A DNA stretch of 64,000 nt. Source: JAOZHU01 sp964632845 (GTDB taxonomy: Archaea; Thermoproteota; Bathyarchaeia; Bathyarchaeales; Bathycorpusculaceae). The stretch lies in assembly GCA_964632845.1 (NCBI GenBank), contig CAZWDU010000003.1:1-64000 (forward strand), read 5' to 3'. The translations under genes and the position numbers were made by a program. Each line of letters starts with the position of its first letter. Within the stretch, counting starts at the first letter, position 1. Shown one piece after another: positions 25,336 through 34,655 of this stretch. Under the pieces are notes generated by a model, which had not been told where the DNA came from, did no database searches, and worked only from the letters and a program-made list of their open reading frames with translations.

Positions 25336-25550
25336 TGGCAATGAAAAGCAAAGATAAGATGGAGAAGTTTTGCGGGAACTGCAGTAGCCATAATCCTTAT
25401 CGCTATCCTGATTTGATGTTTTGTTCAACACGCTATGCCCAAAATAAGAATCCAATAGTGGATACGCTGTGGTGCTGTGACGAGTGGATCATGGTCGGTC
25501 AAGAATGCTATTGCGTTAGAGAAGCACTAAAAGCGAAGTCACAGCGATGA
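25335..25550 (+). CDS. Small Cys-rich protein coupled to dys
   Basis: 71 residues with eight Cys: CGNC near residue 13, then single Cys (about 30), WCCDEW and ECYC. This spacing suits a zinc or iron-sulfur site. The ATG shares a base with the dys stop (TAATG), so the two are translated together, but a link to hypusine formation is unproven. Confidence 0.6.
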   Translation: MAMKSKDKMEKFCGNCSSHNPYRYPDLMFCSTRYAQNKNPIVDTLWCCDEWIMVGQECYCVREALKAKSQR

Positions 25551-25594
25551 AGTGCTTGTTGTTCGTTTATGCTTGGCAAAACTTATACCCCCTC

Positions 25595-25694
25595 TTTATA
25601 TAGGCTGAGTTGGGGTTTGTCAAGTCTTTGTTTGTTGTGCTGTAAAAAAGGCAAGTTTTGGAGGGTATTCCAACTCATTGTTTCGTAATGAGTT
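25595..25694 (+). ncRNA. Possible small RNA: TATA box plus terminal hairpin
   Basis: TTTATATA (25595-25602) is a good archaeal TATA box with no coding start in reach on the + strand. About 70 bases on, AACTCATT (25672-25679) and AATGAGTT (25687-25694) form a perfect 8-base stem with a 7-base loop, followed by T-rich sequence. The transcript would begin near 25627. It might instead be a leader with no gene or a mere terminator for converging transcripts. Confidence 0.3.
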
Positions 25695-25727
25695 TTGTCT
25701 AAGAGTAAACAGTGAGGTACGTATGAA

Positions 25728-26315
25728 TCATGCATTTGGCGTTTTTGAAGTGTAGTTGAAGCGTATTTGGGCGTTGTTGAAGCGTTTGTATTGTTTGTTT
25801 TTGGTTTTTGTTTCTCTTTTTTTAAACACGAATGTTGAGATGGCTTCCCATAGGAAGACCCAGCCGCCTATGTTGATGCCTTCTACGAGTGTTTTGAAGA
25901 CAATGTCGTCTGTTGCTACGGTGCGCAGTGAATAAGCTATTGAAAGAAGGAAAAAGGCTATGATTACGTACAGTGCGCTTTTTTGATAGGATTTCTTAAT
26001 CTCTGCGGTTAATAGGTTCCCAACGAAGGAAAAGTACGTTTTTAACCCTGCCTTTATTCTCTCTTCCTTTGTTGCGTCTGGAATCTCATCTGCAATGTTG
26101 AATTGCAAGATGATATCGTACTTTAGCGGTATATCTGCTGAGCAGTCTTCCAGAAAAATTCTCAAGTCGTAGTTCAAATCTCTTCTTTTGAAGGGTGCAG
26201 GGTCTAACTCGTTGAAAATGTCAGTGTACCTGTTTATCGCGGCGGCTATGATGAACGCGTTTGTAGTTGGGTCTCTTTCGTAAATTTTCTCCAGGACAGC
26301 GTCGGCTCGCTTCAT
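25728..26315 (-). CDS. Two-helix membrane protein, unknown
   Basis: 195 residues. The N-terminal 105 are soluble and helical, with many charged residues; two membrane helices lie at about 112-132 and 141-160, and the C-terminus is very basic (KKRETKTKNKQYKRF). A TATA box (26340-26346) 28 bases upstream suggests a leaderless mRNA. Family not recognised. Confidence 0.6.
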   Translation of the reverse strand: MKRADAVLEKIYERDPTTNAFIIAAAINRYTDIFNELDPAPFKRRDLNYDLRIFLEDCSADIPLKYDIILQFNIADEIPDATKEERIKAGLKTYFSFVGNLLTAEIKKSYQKSALYVIIAFFLLSIAYSLRTVATDDIVFKTLVEGINIGGWVFLWEAISTFVFKKRETKTKNKQYKRFNNAQIRFNYTSKTPNA

Positions 26316-26339
26316 ACATTAAACTTAACTTAGAAATGG

Positions 26340-26346
26340 TATATAT
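26340..26346 (-). promoter_or_regulatory. TATA box for the 25728-26315 gene
   Basis: The - strand reads TATATAC within GGATATATACC, centred 28 bases before the ATG at 26315. This fits a leaderless archaeal promoter. Confidence 0.55.
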
Positions 26347-26533
26347 CCTTAGTAGGCTCCAAAAAATTTAGGGGTTTAGTTTGCTAATAATTAATGACAG
26401 CCAGCTTATTTGCGTTTTTTGCGCAATCTTCTGAAGTAGTTTGCAGCAGGTTCGTGCCGTAAAAATTGTAAATTAACTGAGTGTTTGTCTGCGCATAAAA
26501 GCTAAAATGCGTGTTGGCGACACTGATTAACTG

Positions 26534-27160
26534 ATGCCTATGGGTTATGTTTTGGATTTGATGAAAAATCGACGGAGCATCAGGAAGTATTCTCCTCGAA
26601 AACTTGCGGATGATGTCCTTCGTGAAGTTTTGGAAGCAGCACGATGGGCACCATCAGCGCACAACGCTCAACCATGGCACTTTATAATCTTAATAGCAAG
26701 CAGCGTGAAGCAGGAGTTGGCGGAGGCTATGGCGGACGCTTGGAAAGTAGACATGATTAAAGATAGTGTGCTTGCTGACACTCGCGAGAGCATGGCTGCG
26801 GCATCTGTTAAGCGGTTTACAGGTGCACCTGTGCTTATAGTTGCATGTTTAACCATGAAGGATATGCTTACGTACGCAGATGAAACGAGGCAGAAATGTG
26901 AACGCGACTTAGCGGTGCAGAGTTTAGGCGCAGCTATACAAAACATGCTTTTGGCGGTACAGGCTAAGGGGTTGGGCGCTTGCTGGTTCTGTGCGCCAAT
27001 CTTCTGCAAAGAAAAAGTACGTAAAATTTTGCAGGTGCCAATTGATGTTGAGCCGCAAGCGTTGATTGTATTGGGTTATCCAGCGGAAAAGCCAGATACG
27101 CCCCATAGAAAGCCGCTTGAAACCTATGCTTATCGGGATTGCTGGGGCGGCAAACTTTAA
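26534..27160 (+). CDS. Nitroreductase-family FMN protein
   Basis: 208 residues. NRRSIRKYSPRKL (about 11-23) and AARWAPSAHNAQPWHFI (about 36-52) are the FMN-binding blocks of the nitroreductase family. LGAAIQNMLLAVQAKGLGACWF and IVLGYPAEKP complete the fold. It would reduce nitro compounds, quinones or similar substrates with NAD(P)H; the true substrate cannot be read from sequence. It stands alone, with TATA-like ATAAAAG near 26498. Confidence 0.88.
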   Translation: MPMGYVLDLMKNRRSIRKYSPRKLADDVLREVLEAARWAPSAHNAQPWHFIILIASSVKQELAEAMADAWKVDMIKDSVLADTRESMAAASVKRFTGAPVLIVACLTMKDMLTYADETRQKCERDLAVQSLGAAIQNMLLAVQAKGLGACWFCAPIFCKEKVRKILQVPIDVEPQALIVLGYPAEKPDTPHRKPLETYAYRDCWGGKL

Positions 27161-27176
27161 CCGTAAAGCTTAGAGG

Positions 27177-28241
27177 CTATACGGGTTTGAGTACGTGCTC
27201 TTTGCTTATTATTGATTCCACTGTGAGGTTAAGCACGATTTCGGCGATGTCGCTTGCGTATTCTGAGGTGCGCCTTACACTTTCGATGATTAACCTCAGG
27301 TTTGCTGTTTCGTCTATGTCGATTTTTTGAGAAGCAACCACTGCTTCTTTTTCCAGTGCGGCGACATAGTTAGTTTTCTCGATTATGCCTTCGGCAAGGT
27401 TGAAATCCTGCTTCAAGAGCGCGTCGATGGCGGTTTCAAACATGGACATGGCTATTTCGCTCATTTCTTCAATTTTTTTGATAACTTCGTTGCTTAACCG
27501 CCGTTTTAGGGGCAAAATGTTTTCTGCTATGCTGACAGCGTGGTCTGCGGTTCTCTCCACGGACTTGGTCACAAGCCGATAGCCTAGGCAATCTCGCGCG
27601 TTGGTTAATCCTATTTCTTTAATTATCCGAGGATTCTGCACGGCAGTTTTCAGTTGGCGAACAATGTAAAGCGTAAACCTGTCCACTTCATTGTCTGTAG
27701 TTAAGACGCTTTGAGCTAAGGGATAATCAAGCGTTTTCAATGCAGCTATAGCGTCTCTATGCATTGAAGCAGTTATAATTCCCATTCTCCTCAGGGCGCT
27801 TTGAATGGAAAGCTCTGGATAACTTAACAAGACCTGCAAGGTTAGCTCTGAAGGTGTGTCAGTGACAATTTCGGTTCCAACAAGCATGTGACGCGCAAAG
27901 TTTTTTATGTCATTTCTCTGCTGCGTCGATAGCTGCTGCTGTTTTTCGCATTTTACACGAATAAAGTTGTAGCCTACCAGATAAGCGGAAACAACTTTTC
28001 GGATTACCGAGTTAGCATTATCCTTAGGCGAAATTTTAATCAATGCCTCTTCTGCGATTTGCTCCATCGCCTTGCTGGTTGGGGAGATTAACAGTGTGCC
28101 ACCTTCGTCTTCGCGTAGCTTTATTACGCTTCCTTTTTTGATGTGGTTTTGGTCAATCCATTTTTTAGGTAACGATATTATGTATGTGGAGCCGCCTGTG
28201 AACTGGACTTTTCGTGTTTCTTCTGTTTGCCTAGGCTGCAA
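27177..28241 (-). CDS. AbrB-PhoU phosphate uptake regulator
   Basis: 354 residues, TTG start. Residues about 10-52 form a SpoVT/AbrB DNA-binding domain (KVQFTGGSTYIISLPKKWI, then KGSVIKL). Two PhoU-type three-helix repeats follow (about 130-235 and 240-340), with SVERTADHAVSIAENI and SVRRTSEYASDIAEIV as the metal-binding helices. It is divergent from pstS, so it most likely senses phosphate or PhoU state and controls the pst operon. Confidence 0.85.
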   Translation of the reverse strand: MQPRQTEETRKVQFTGGSTYIISLPKKWIDQNHIKKGSVIKLREDEGGTLLISPTSKAMEQIAEEALIKISPKDNANSVIRKVVSAYLVGYNFIRVKCEKQQQLSTQQRNDIKNFARHMLVGTEIVTDTPSELTLQVLLSYPELSIQSALRRMGIITASMHRDAIAALKTLDYPLAQSVLTTDNEVDRFTLYIVRQLKTAVQNPRIIKEIGLTNARDCLGYRLVTKSVERTADHAVSIAENILPLKRRLSNEVIKKIEEMSEIAMSMFETAIDALLKQDFNLAEGIIEKTNYVAALEKEAVVASQKIDIDETANLRLIIESVRRTSEYASDIAEIVLNLTVESIISKEHVLKPV

Positions 28242-28399
28242 TCTAAATAACCCTCTATAAATTATGCAATGCGCTATTAATAAATGTGTTATCTATATAG
28301 TTTACATAGTAGATTATAGCCTATTGATACTATTGCGGCAAACAATATAACAAAACTCGGCTTCTTCAATTCTGAAAAACATACGGAGAAATATAAAGA
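28242..28399. promoter_or_regulatory. AT-rich divergent promoter region of the pst operon and its regulator
   Basis: About 158 bases of very AT-rich sequence separate the two starts. TATA-like sequences face both ways (for example TCTATATAG at 28292-28300 and ATAATTTATAG on the - strand near 28253-28263), and a loose ATCTA...TAGAT pair spans 28291-28314. This is where the AbrB domain of the divergent regulator would be expected to bind; no exact operator is proven. Confidence 0.4.
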
Positions 28400-29344
28400 A
28401 TGAATAGAAAACAAAGCGGAATTTCAACAACAATCGCCATTATCGGAATGATCGTTCTGCTCATAGTCGGCTTCGCCGCTGGATATTACAGCAACATGCC
28501 CGTTGCACCTTCAGGCGAAAACTCAGACAGCGCATGGCGGACACAAAGTATAACACTTGCGGGTTCAACAACCGTTTTACCCATAGCTAACGCTTCAGCC
28601 GTAGCCTTCATGAATCAATACACGGGAACCACAGTCACAGTTTCCGGCGGAGATTCAGGCGTAGGCTACAGCAACATAATCGACGATGTAGTCGACATCG
28701 GCATGGCTTCCAGAGAACCGAAACAAACCGAAATAGATAACGCCAAAGGTAAAGGAAGAGCCCTGCTGCTGCACCCTATAGCCTTAGATGCAGTCTGCGT
28801 CGTTGTCAACCCCTCAGTTGTGGAAGGCGGCGAGCTTAGCCTCACATTGCAGGAAGTTGGAAAAATCTTCACAGGTGAGTACACTTACTGGGATGAAGTA
28901 GCTTCGGGATTACCGCACGAGGAAATTTTCGTGGTCGTACGCGAGCCTGGCTCAGGAACTAGAGGCACTTTCGAAGAATTCACAATGGACCCGTGGGACT
29001 ACGAAGTCACAACCGCGGCAAACACGCGAAGCAGCAACCCTGAAGTAGTTACCGCAGTAAGCGGAACGCAATATTCAATAGGTTATGTTGGCTTCGGCTT
29101 CTTAAACTCAGACATGTACACTGTGTCCATGGCTCCTGATAGTCAAAGCGACTCTGTTGCTCCAAGCACTGATAGCATTGCAAGCGGCACGTACCCAATG
29201 TCCCGTTACCTTTACCTGCTAACTAATGAACAGCCACAAAGCGGCTCCTTAACTGACAGGTTCATTGACTTCATCTTAAGCCCAGACGGCCAAGCGATCG
29301 TAGAGCAGAAAGGCTTCTTGAAACTTCCAGAGTACCCCACTTAA
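28400..29344 (+). CDS. pstS: Phosphate ABC transporter substrate-binding protein
   Basis: 314 residues. Signal-anchor helix at about 11-33, then the mature PstS fold: ITLAGSTTVLPIA (about 51-63), SGGDSGVGYSNII, DIGMASREPK and REPGSGTRGTFEEF are the phosphate-contacting loops. It captures phosphate outside the membrane and delivers it to PstC/PstA. First gene of pstSCAB-phoU. Confidence 0.93.
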   Translation: MNRKQSGISTTIAIIGMIVLLIVGFAAGYYSNMPVAPSGENSDSAWRTQSITLAGSTTVLPIANASAVAFMNQYTGTTVTVSGGDSGVGYSNIIDDVVDIGMASREPKQTEIDNAKGKGRALLLHPIALDAVCVVVNPSVVEGGELSLTLQEVGKIFTGEYTYWDEVASGLPHEEIFVVVREPGSGTRGTFEEFTMDPWDYEVTTAANTRSSNPEVVTAVSGTQYSIGYVGFGFLNSDMYTVSMAPDSQSDSVAPSTDSIASGTYPMSRYLYLLTNEQPQSGSLTDRFIDFILSPDGQAIVEQKGFLKLPEYPT

Positions 29345-29345
29345 G

Positions 29346-30281
29346 GTGTTGCCTGCAGTGAACAAAGCAGCAATACAAAAAACAATTTCCCACATTTTTA
29401 TGCGTATAAAAGAACAGCCCATCGAGGCAGTCTTATTCCTTTGCGCCTCATTTTCCATAATAATCTTATCACTAATGCTCATATTCGTAGCCAAAGAAGG
29501 CGCCTACGCCTTCTCAAAATTCGGCGTAGACTTCATCATTGGCCAAGTCTGGGATACAAACGCCAACTTATACGGCGCATTCCCACTCATATACAGCTCA
29601 CTTCTAGTTGCGTTAGGCGCATTAGCAATTGCCCTACCGCTGGGAATCGGCACATCCATATTTATCGCTGAAGTCCTGCCCTTCGCCTTCAGAGACCCCA
29701 TAAAAGCAATAATAGAACTTCTCGCCTCAATACCATCCGTCATCTACGGCTTCATCGGCATAATCTTCATAGCACCACTACTTGCGTCAATCTTTGGGCT
29801 TGTCTCAGGCGCCACCGCGTTAACAGCCGCAATAGTGCTGGCGATTATGTCTGTGCCGACAATAGTTGGCGTTTCAGGCGAAATCATCGCCGCCGTACCA
29901 AAAGATTACAAGGAAGCATCACTTGCCCTGGGCGCAACCAAATGGCAAACCATCCGCAACGTGGTTCTGCCCATTTCAAAATCAGGCATGCTGGCAAGCG
30001 TTATGCTGGGCTTTGGGAGAGCAGTCGGTGAAACCGTGGCGGTGTTGATGGTAGCGGGCAACGTAGCAAGAATCCCCGTGCCCTTCTACAACATTTTAGC
30101 GCCAATCTACCCCATCACCGCAGTAATAGCCATGCAAATGGGCGAAGCAGCCGTAGGCAGCTTGGAATACAGCGCCCTGTTCGGTTTAGGCTTTATCCTC
30201 TTCATCTTCACTTTCATCGTTAACACGTTGGCAGATTTTGTCGTGAAAAGAGAACGCAAAACTGGAGGCGGCAAAAAGTGA
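29346..30281 (+). CDS. pstC: Phosphate ABC transporter permease PstC
   Basis: 311 residues, GTG start (another GTG at 29358 is possible). Six membrane helices and the permease loop EASLALGATKWQTIRNVVLP (about 195-214), which meets the ATPase. LIFVAKEGAYAFSKFGVDFI is typical of PstC. It forms the channel with PstA. Its stop overlaps pstA. Confidence 0.93.
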   Translation: MLPAVNKAAIQKTISHIFMRIKEQPIEAVLFLCASFSIIILSLMLIFVAKEGAYAFSKFGVDFIIGQVWDTNANLYGAFPLIYSSLLVALGALAIALPLGIGTSIFIAEVLPFAFRDPIKAIIELLASIPSVIYGFIGIIFIAPLLASIFGLVSGATALTAAIVLAIMSVPTIVGVSGEIIAAVPKDYKEASLALGATKWQTIRNVVLPISKSGMLASVMLGFGRAVGETVAVLMVAGNVARIPVPFYNILAPIYPITAVIAMQMGEAAVGSLEYSALFGLGFILFIFTFIVNTLADFVVKRERKTGGGKK

Positions 30282-31111
30282 CCGCTAAAGCCAAAGAAAC
30301 CATATTCTTCGTCGCTTTAGGCGTCCCAACAGTTATTTGTCTATTAACGTTCTTCTGGATTCTCTATATTCTCTCGTCAGGCATAGGCACGCTGAACTTA
30401 GCGATGCTAACCACAGGCGCGCTTCAAGGCGGAATGTTCGAGATGATAGTGGGCACAATATACCTGCTTCTCGGCGCAGCTGGAATCGCTGGACCAATAG
30501 GCGTCTTAGCCGCAGTTTACCTGGTAGAATATGCGCCCAGCGGCAGAATAACCCACATAATTGACCAAGCCATAAACAACCTCGCAGGCGTACCCTCCAT
30601 AGTCATAGGCTTGTTCGGCTACACATTCTTCAGCCGCCAACTCGGCTTCGGCGTATCCCTCGCAGCAGGCTGGCTAACCTTATCTCTGATGATGTTACCC
30701 ATAGTCATAAGAGGCACCGAAGAAGCGCTGAAAATGGTTCCACCCTCCTTCAAAGAAGCAGCCTTAGCGTTGGGAACAACAAAATGGCGAGCCTTAAGTG
30801 CCACCAGCCTCCCCGCCGCTGGACCCGGCATAGTTACAAGCGTGATTTTAGGCATAGCCCGCGTTGCAGGTGAAACCGCCGCAATACTATTCACAAGCTG
30901 CGTTCTCGTAACCCGAGGCTTACCGAAATCGTTTTTCGAGCCAGTTATGGCATTAGCTTACAACCTCTTCGTCCAAATAGTAGCGCTTGGCGAGCCTGCA
31001 CAGAAAGTTTTTGGCACCGCACTAGTGCTGTTCTTAATAGTTGCCGTTTTCGCAATTGTCGCGATAATACTTAGAACGTATTATAGGAGAAAACAACCAT
31101 GGCTAAGGTAG
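30278..31111 (+). CDS. pstA: Phosphate ABC transporter permease PstA
   Basis: 277 residues, six membrane helices, GTG start overlapping the pstC stop. The coupling loop is EAALALGTTKWRALSATSLP (about 167-186), and GVPSIVIGLFGYTFF is typical of the family. Works with PstC. It overlaps pstB by 13 bases. Confidence 0.93.
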   Translation: MTAKAKETIFFVALGVPTVICLLTFFWILYILSSGIGTLNLAMLTTGALQGGMFEMIVGTIYLLLGAAGIAGPIGVLAAVYLVEYAPSGRITHIIDQAINNLAGVPSIVIGLFGYTFFSRQLGFGVSLAAGWLTLSLMMLPIVIRGTEEALKMVPPSFKEAALALGTTKWRALSATSLPAAGPGIVTSVILGIARVAGETAAILFTSCVLVTRGLPKSFFEPVMALAYNLFVQIVALGEPAQKVFGTALVLFLIVAVFAIVAIILRTYYRRKQPWLR

Positions 31112-31851
31112 AAGTAAAAAAGTTAAACGTGTGGTTTAAAGAAAACCATGTCCTAAAAGACGTAAGTTTGGCTATGAACGACCGCGCCGTCACGGCTATT
31201 ATGGGTCCCAGTGGATGCGGAAAAACCACTTTGATTCGGGCGTTCAACCGAATGAACGACATCATCAGTGGAAGCCGCACTTCGGGCGCAGTGTACCTTG
31301 ACGGGCAAAACATCTACGGAGAAGACATGAACGTCTACGAAGTGCGAAAAAGAATTGGCATGGTTTTCCAGAGACCAAACCCCTTTCCGAAATCGATTTT
31401 CGAAAACGTTGCCTTCGGACCGAAAATCCACAAAATGGCCAGCGGTAAGAAACTTGCAGAAATTGTTGAGAACAGCTTGAAAGGCGCCGCCTTGTGGGAC
31501 GAAGTTAGCGACAGATTAAACGACAATGCCTTCGGTCTTTCAGGCGGGCAACAGCAGAGATTATGCATTGCACGGGCGCTGGCAGTGGAGCCTGAAGTCA
31601 TACTTATGGATGAGCCATGCAGTGCTTTGGATCCTGCAGCAACAGCAAAGGTTGAAGCGTTAATTAGAGAGCTTAGCGAAAAATACACGGTTATAATTGT
31701 GACGCATAATTTGCAGCAGGCTGCGCGTGTTTCTGATTTCACAGCGTTTATGTACGTGGGGCAGCTTGTAGAATATGGCGACACAACAGGCGTGTTTGAG
31801 AATCCGAAAAGTGAATTGACAGAAAAATACATAACAGGGAAATTTGGTTAA
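31099..31851 (+). CDS. pstB: Phosphate ABC transporter ATPase PstB
   Basis: 250 residues. Walker A GPSGCGKT (about 36-43), Q-loop VFQRPNPFPKSIFENVAFG, signature LSGGQQQRL (about 147-155), Walker B VILMDEPCSALDP and the H-loop VTHN. It powers phosphate import. The gene is complete and of normal length. Confidence 0.95.
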   Translation: MAKVEVKKLNVWFKENHVLKDVSLAMNDRAVTAIMGPSGCGKTTLIRAFNRMNDIISGSRTSGAVYLDGQNIYGEDMNVYEVRKRIGMVFQRPNPFPKSIFENVAFGPKIHKMASGKKLAEIVENSLKGAALWDEVSDRLNDNAFGLSGGQQQRLCIARALAVEPEVILMDEPCSALDPAATAKVEALIRELSEKYTVIIVTHNLQQAARVSDFTAFMYVGQLVEYGDTTGVFENPKSELTEKYITGKFG

Positions 31852-31861
31852 GGTGAAAAAT

Positions 31862-32497
31862 GTGAGTAGACTCTTAGATTCAGGCTTAGAACAGTTAACC
31901 GTTAAGGTTTACAAAATGGGTGAAGTCGCTGAAAAAGCACTGAGCATATCCTTTAGGGGTTTCATGGGAGGAAAAGACGTAAGTGAAGAAGTACACGACA
32001 TCTCCGAAGTTCTAGTCGCCATGACCATGGAAATCGAAGACAAAGCCTTTGAGTTAATCGTGAAATATCAGCCAGTCGCATCGGACCTGAGGATAATCAA
32101 TTCCTACATGAAAATCGCGTATGACTTTGAACGGTACGGTAGGTACGCATGGGACATATCGCTTACCCACAAGAAACTTGGGCTTGACAACTGCGCGTTT
32201 TCTTGGGATGCAATGGAGCGTTTAGTGGAGAAAGTTTCCGAGATGGTTAATAAAAGCGTAAACGCGTTGAAAGATCATGATGTGGAACTGGCTAAGACTT
32301 TGGCTAAAACTGAGCAGGAAGTGGACGAAATCTTCTTCACGTACATCGACCAGTTAGCCGCATCGCCTACGGAAACGAAATGTGCAATGTGTAATCTTCT
32401 GGTGGCACGTTATCTAGAGCGCATCGCTGACCACACGACGTATGTTGGTGAAGCAATAGTTTACATTGCTACGGGAGAGAAAATAAGCCTCAGGTAA
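31862..32497 (+). CDS. phoU: PhoU-family regulator
   Basis: 211 residues from the GTG at 31862, which has GGTGA five bases upstream; earlier in-frame TTG (31844) and GTG (31853) starts would overlap pstB or that site. Two three-helix PhoU repeats include VASDLRIINSYMKIAYDFERYGR and ERIADHTTYVGEAI, the latter a metal site. In bacteria PhoU restrains Pst uptake; here it probably does the same, together with the AbrB-PhoU protein. Confidence 0.88.
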   Translation: MSRLLDSGLEQLTVKVYKMGEVAEKALSISFRGFMGGKDVSEEVHDISEVLVAMTMEIEDKAFELIVKYQPVASDLRIINSYMKIAYDFERYGRYAWDISLTHKKLGLDNCAFSWDAMERLVEKVSEMVNKSVNALKDHDVELAKTLAKTEQEVDEIFFTYIDQLAASPTETKCAMCNLLVARYLERIADHTTYVGEAIVYIATGEKISLR

Positions 32498-32521
32498 CTA
32501 CGCAACAGCAAAAACAAGCGC

Positions 32522-32869
32522 CTAAGACCGTACCATTACTAGTAGCATTTTGAATTTTTTCACTGCTTTCAACGCATGTGACTCGTTAGCGGGCATAATG
32601 GTCATTTCGCCCTGTTTTACGCGCACATGCTTGCCTGATATCACGATGTCGGCTTCGCCGTCGAAAACGTAGACTAACGCGTCGTAAGGTGCAGTGTGCT
32701 CGCTTAAGCCTTCGCCTTCGTCGAAAGCAAACAAGGTTACGGTTCCCGCGGTTTTGTCGATTATTGTGCGGCTTACCACTGACCCGTTTTGGTACGTTAT
32801 TAAACTTGCCAGAACGGCTGCTTGCGCTTTAAGTGTTTTATTGCTTGCTGCGTTTTCGTTTTTCGCCAT
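32522..32869 (-). CDS. Small cupin protein
   Basis: 115 residues, single cupin barrel: EHTAPYDALVYVFDGEADIVI (about 56-76) and VKQGEMTIMPANESHALKA (about 83-101). These resemble cupin motifs 1 and 2, with His and Glu possible metal ligands. Ligand and reaction unknown. Confidence 0.8.
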   Translation of the reverse strand: MAKNENAASNKTLKAQAAVLASLITYQNGSVVSRTIIDKTAGTVTLFAFDEGEGLSEHTAPYDALVYVFDGEADIVISGKHVRVKQGEMTIMPANESHALKAVKKFKMLLVMVRS

Positions 32870-32936
32870 TTTGTCCTCTCGCCTGAGTGATTGTTAATGC
32901 GTGAAGGCGGCATATAAAAGTTGTAAGGTGCCATGC

Positions 32937-33707
32937 TTAGGCTGATGTTTGGGCTCTTTCGTTGTCCCAGCGTTTAAACACGTCTTCGGCGATTTGAGGT
33001 CTTAACGTGAATATGTCTTCAGGGTGCTCCACGTAAAGGTAAACTGTGTACACGCGTTCGAACGCGCTTGACCGCGTAAGCATGTAGCTCGGCTGCTTCG
33101 GAAGCATGTGGCTGTGTCGTTGGAAGACTTCGTTGAATATTTCGGCGATTTTATCGGTGGGTACGCGGTGGTCAAAGCTTATTTCAAATGTGTAACAGTG
33201 CAGGTTGAAGCTTTTTGTGGTTTCATAGGTGAAGTTGGTTATGTCGCGGTCTAGAATCTGCAGGTTACTTATTGACACCGTGTTGTTGCTTATCGTAAGC
33301 ACTTTCGTGTAGTTGATGGTGACTTCCTGCACGATGCCCTCTACGGTTCCGATGCGCACGTAGTCGCCAACCCTGAAGGGACGCGCAACAAAAAGGAAAA
33401 GCCCCGCTAGGAAGTTACCAAGCGTTTTCTGAGATGCAAAACCTAACGCGGCGCCGCCGATGGCTGAAATGGACACAAGCCATTCTGCTTGCAGTCCGCC
33501 TACGCGGCTTACCGCAAGCACCGCGCCAATTAGGATTAGGATTCGGAAGGTAAGCACTAAGTTGTTCGAGGCACCGCGTTCCAGTTTAGCGCGCTTAGCG
33601 AAACGCGACAAGTACCGCGTGAAGATCCGTTCCAGAGATAGAGCTACGAGCGCGATAATTATTACCTCAATTATGAGGTAAAGGTCTACTCCAAACAGGT
33701 CAGCCAT
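32937..33707 (-). CDS. MscS-type mechanosensitive channel
   Basis: 256 residues from ATG 33707; an ATG eight codons earlier (33731) is also possible. Three membrane helices, with pore helix VSISAIGGAALGFASQKTLGNFLAGLFLF (about 81-109, quoted in part as GGAALGFASQKTLGNFLAG), then the beta domain RVGDYVRIGTVEGIVQEVTI. It releases solutes under membrane tension. A second, larger MscS lies at 49332-50303. Confidence 0.87.
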   Translation of the reverse strand: MADLFGVDLYLIIEVIIIALVALSLERIFTRYLSRFAKRAKLERGASNNLVLTFRILILIGAVLAVSRVGGLQAEWLVSISAIGGAALGFASQKTLGNFLAGLFLFVARPFRVGDYVRIGTVEGIVQEVTINYTKVLTISNNTVSISNLQILDRDITNFTYETTKSFNLHCYTFEISFDHRVPTDKIAEIFNEVFQRHSHMLPKQPSYMLTRSSAFERVYTVYLYVEHPEDIFTLRPQIAEDVFKRWDNERAQTSA

Positions 33708-33843
33708 AGCCAAGCACCCGTTCACTTGCATTTACGCTAACCCGTCTATAACTCTTTCGCGTGTGCGCTGATTCAAGTTGCGGGTTCAGCCTAAATGTTT
33801 AAACCCTCCCTCGCCCTCTAACAGCATACTGGAAGTGACGCTT

Positions 33844-34083
33844 TTGACTGAGGAAACTAAATTCACACTTGAAGAACTCGCAGAATACAATGGAACAGGC
33901 GGAAAGCCCGCGTACGTAGCGTGCAAAGGCAAAGTCTACGACGTGTCCGCAAGCTCTTTTTGGTTAGACGGCGACCACTTCGGCGCCCATCAAGCAGGAA
34001 AAGACCTTACGGAAGAGTTGGAAATGGCGCCTCACGGCGTCGAAGTGCTGGAAAGAACTAAACTGGTAGGTGTACTAGTCTAA
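33844..34083 (+). CDS. Small cytochrome b5-like heme/steroid-binding domain protein
   Basis: 79 residues, TTG start chosen because GGAAGTGA lies five bases upstream (33831-33838). KFTLEELAEYNGTGGKPAYVA and KVYDVSASSFWLDGDHFGAHQAGKDLTEEL fit the cytochrome b5-like fold (quoted in two short pieces: VYDVSASSFW and DHFGAHQAG). His at DHFGAH may bind heme, but the second His pair is uncertain. It could carry electrons or bind a small ligand. The stop overlaps the convergent methyltransferase by four bases. Confidence 0.75.
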   Translation: MTEETKFTLEELAEYNGTGGKPAYVACKGKVYDVSASSFWLDGDHFGAHQAGKDLTEELEMAPHGVEVLERTKLVGVLV

Positions 34084-34655
34084 CCGTTCACGGTTATAGC
34101 TGTTATTATGTAAAAGTTGAGTCCAGCGGATTTTACGCTTTCTATAGTGAACCCTGCAGTTTTGATGAGTTCTGCAGCTTGTTCCTCGCTGAACCTGATG
34201 TGCAATGGCGGACCGAACAACATGGGTTTTTTCTTCCAGTCCAAATTCACCAGCTTTCCCGCGGGCTTAAGCATTGCTTTAGCGTTGAGCAAAACTTTCG
34301 CTGGGTCTTTGAAGTCGTGGAGCACTCGGCTGTAGAATACCATGTCTGCGCATTCGGTGCAGAAAACTGTTTCTTCCCCAGACCCAATTTCCGCGGTTAT
34401 GTTCGTTAAGCCTTTTTCCGCAGCGTTGTCCTTCAGCTTTTCGATGGCGGCTGCGTCGGTGTCTACGGCGTAAACCGCGCCTTTTTCGCCTACAATCTGC
34501 GCAGCGGGAAGGGTGAAAAAGCCGTCTCCGCACCCTATGTCCATAAAAACCATGTCCGCGCGCAAGCCCACTTGCTTAAGCGTGGTTTCTGGTTTGCGCC
34601 ACTGCCGCCTTATTGTTTCCTCGCCTGGGTATCTGTGGATGCTCATGCGCCCCAT
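34080..34655 (-). CDS. Class I SAM-dependent methyltransferase
   Basis: 191 residues. VFMDIGCGDGFFTLPAA (about 34-50) is the SAM motif I, VYAVDTDAAAI is motif II with the acidic residue, and FYSRVLHDFKDP matches a later motif. MGRMSIHRYPGEETIRRQW may bind substrate. The substrate cannot be assigned. Confidence 0.82.
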   Translation of the reverse strand: MGRMSIHRYPGEETIRRQWRKPETTLKQVGLRADMVFMDIGCGDGFFTLPAAQIVGEKGAVYAVDTDAAAIEKLKDNAAEKGLTNITAEIGSGEETVFCTECADMVFYSRVLHDFKDPAKVLLNAKAMLKPAGKLVNLDWKKKPMLFGPPLHIRFSEEQAAELIKTAGFTIESVKSAGLNFYIITAITVNG

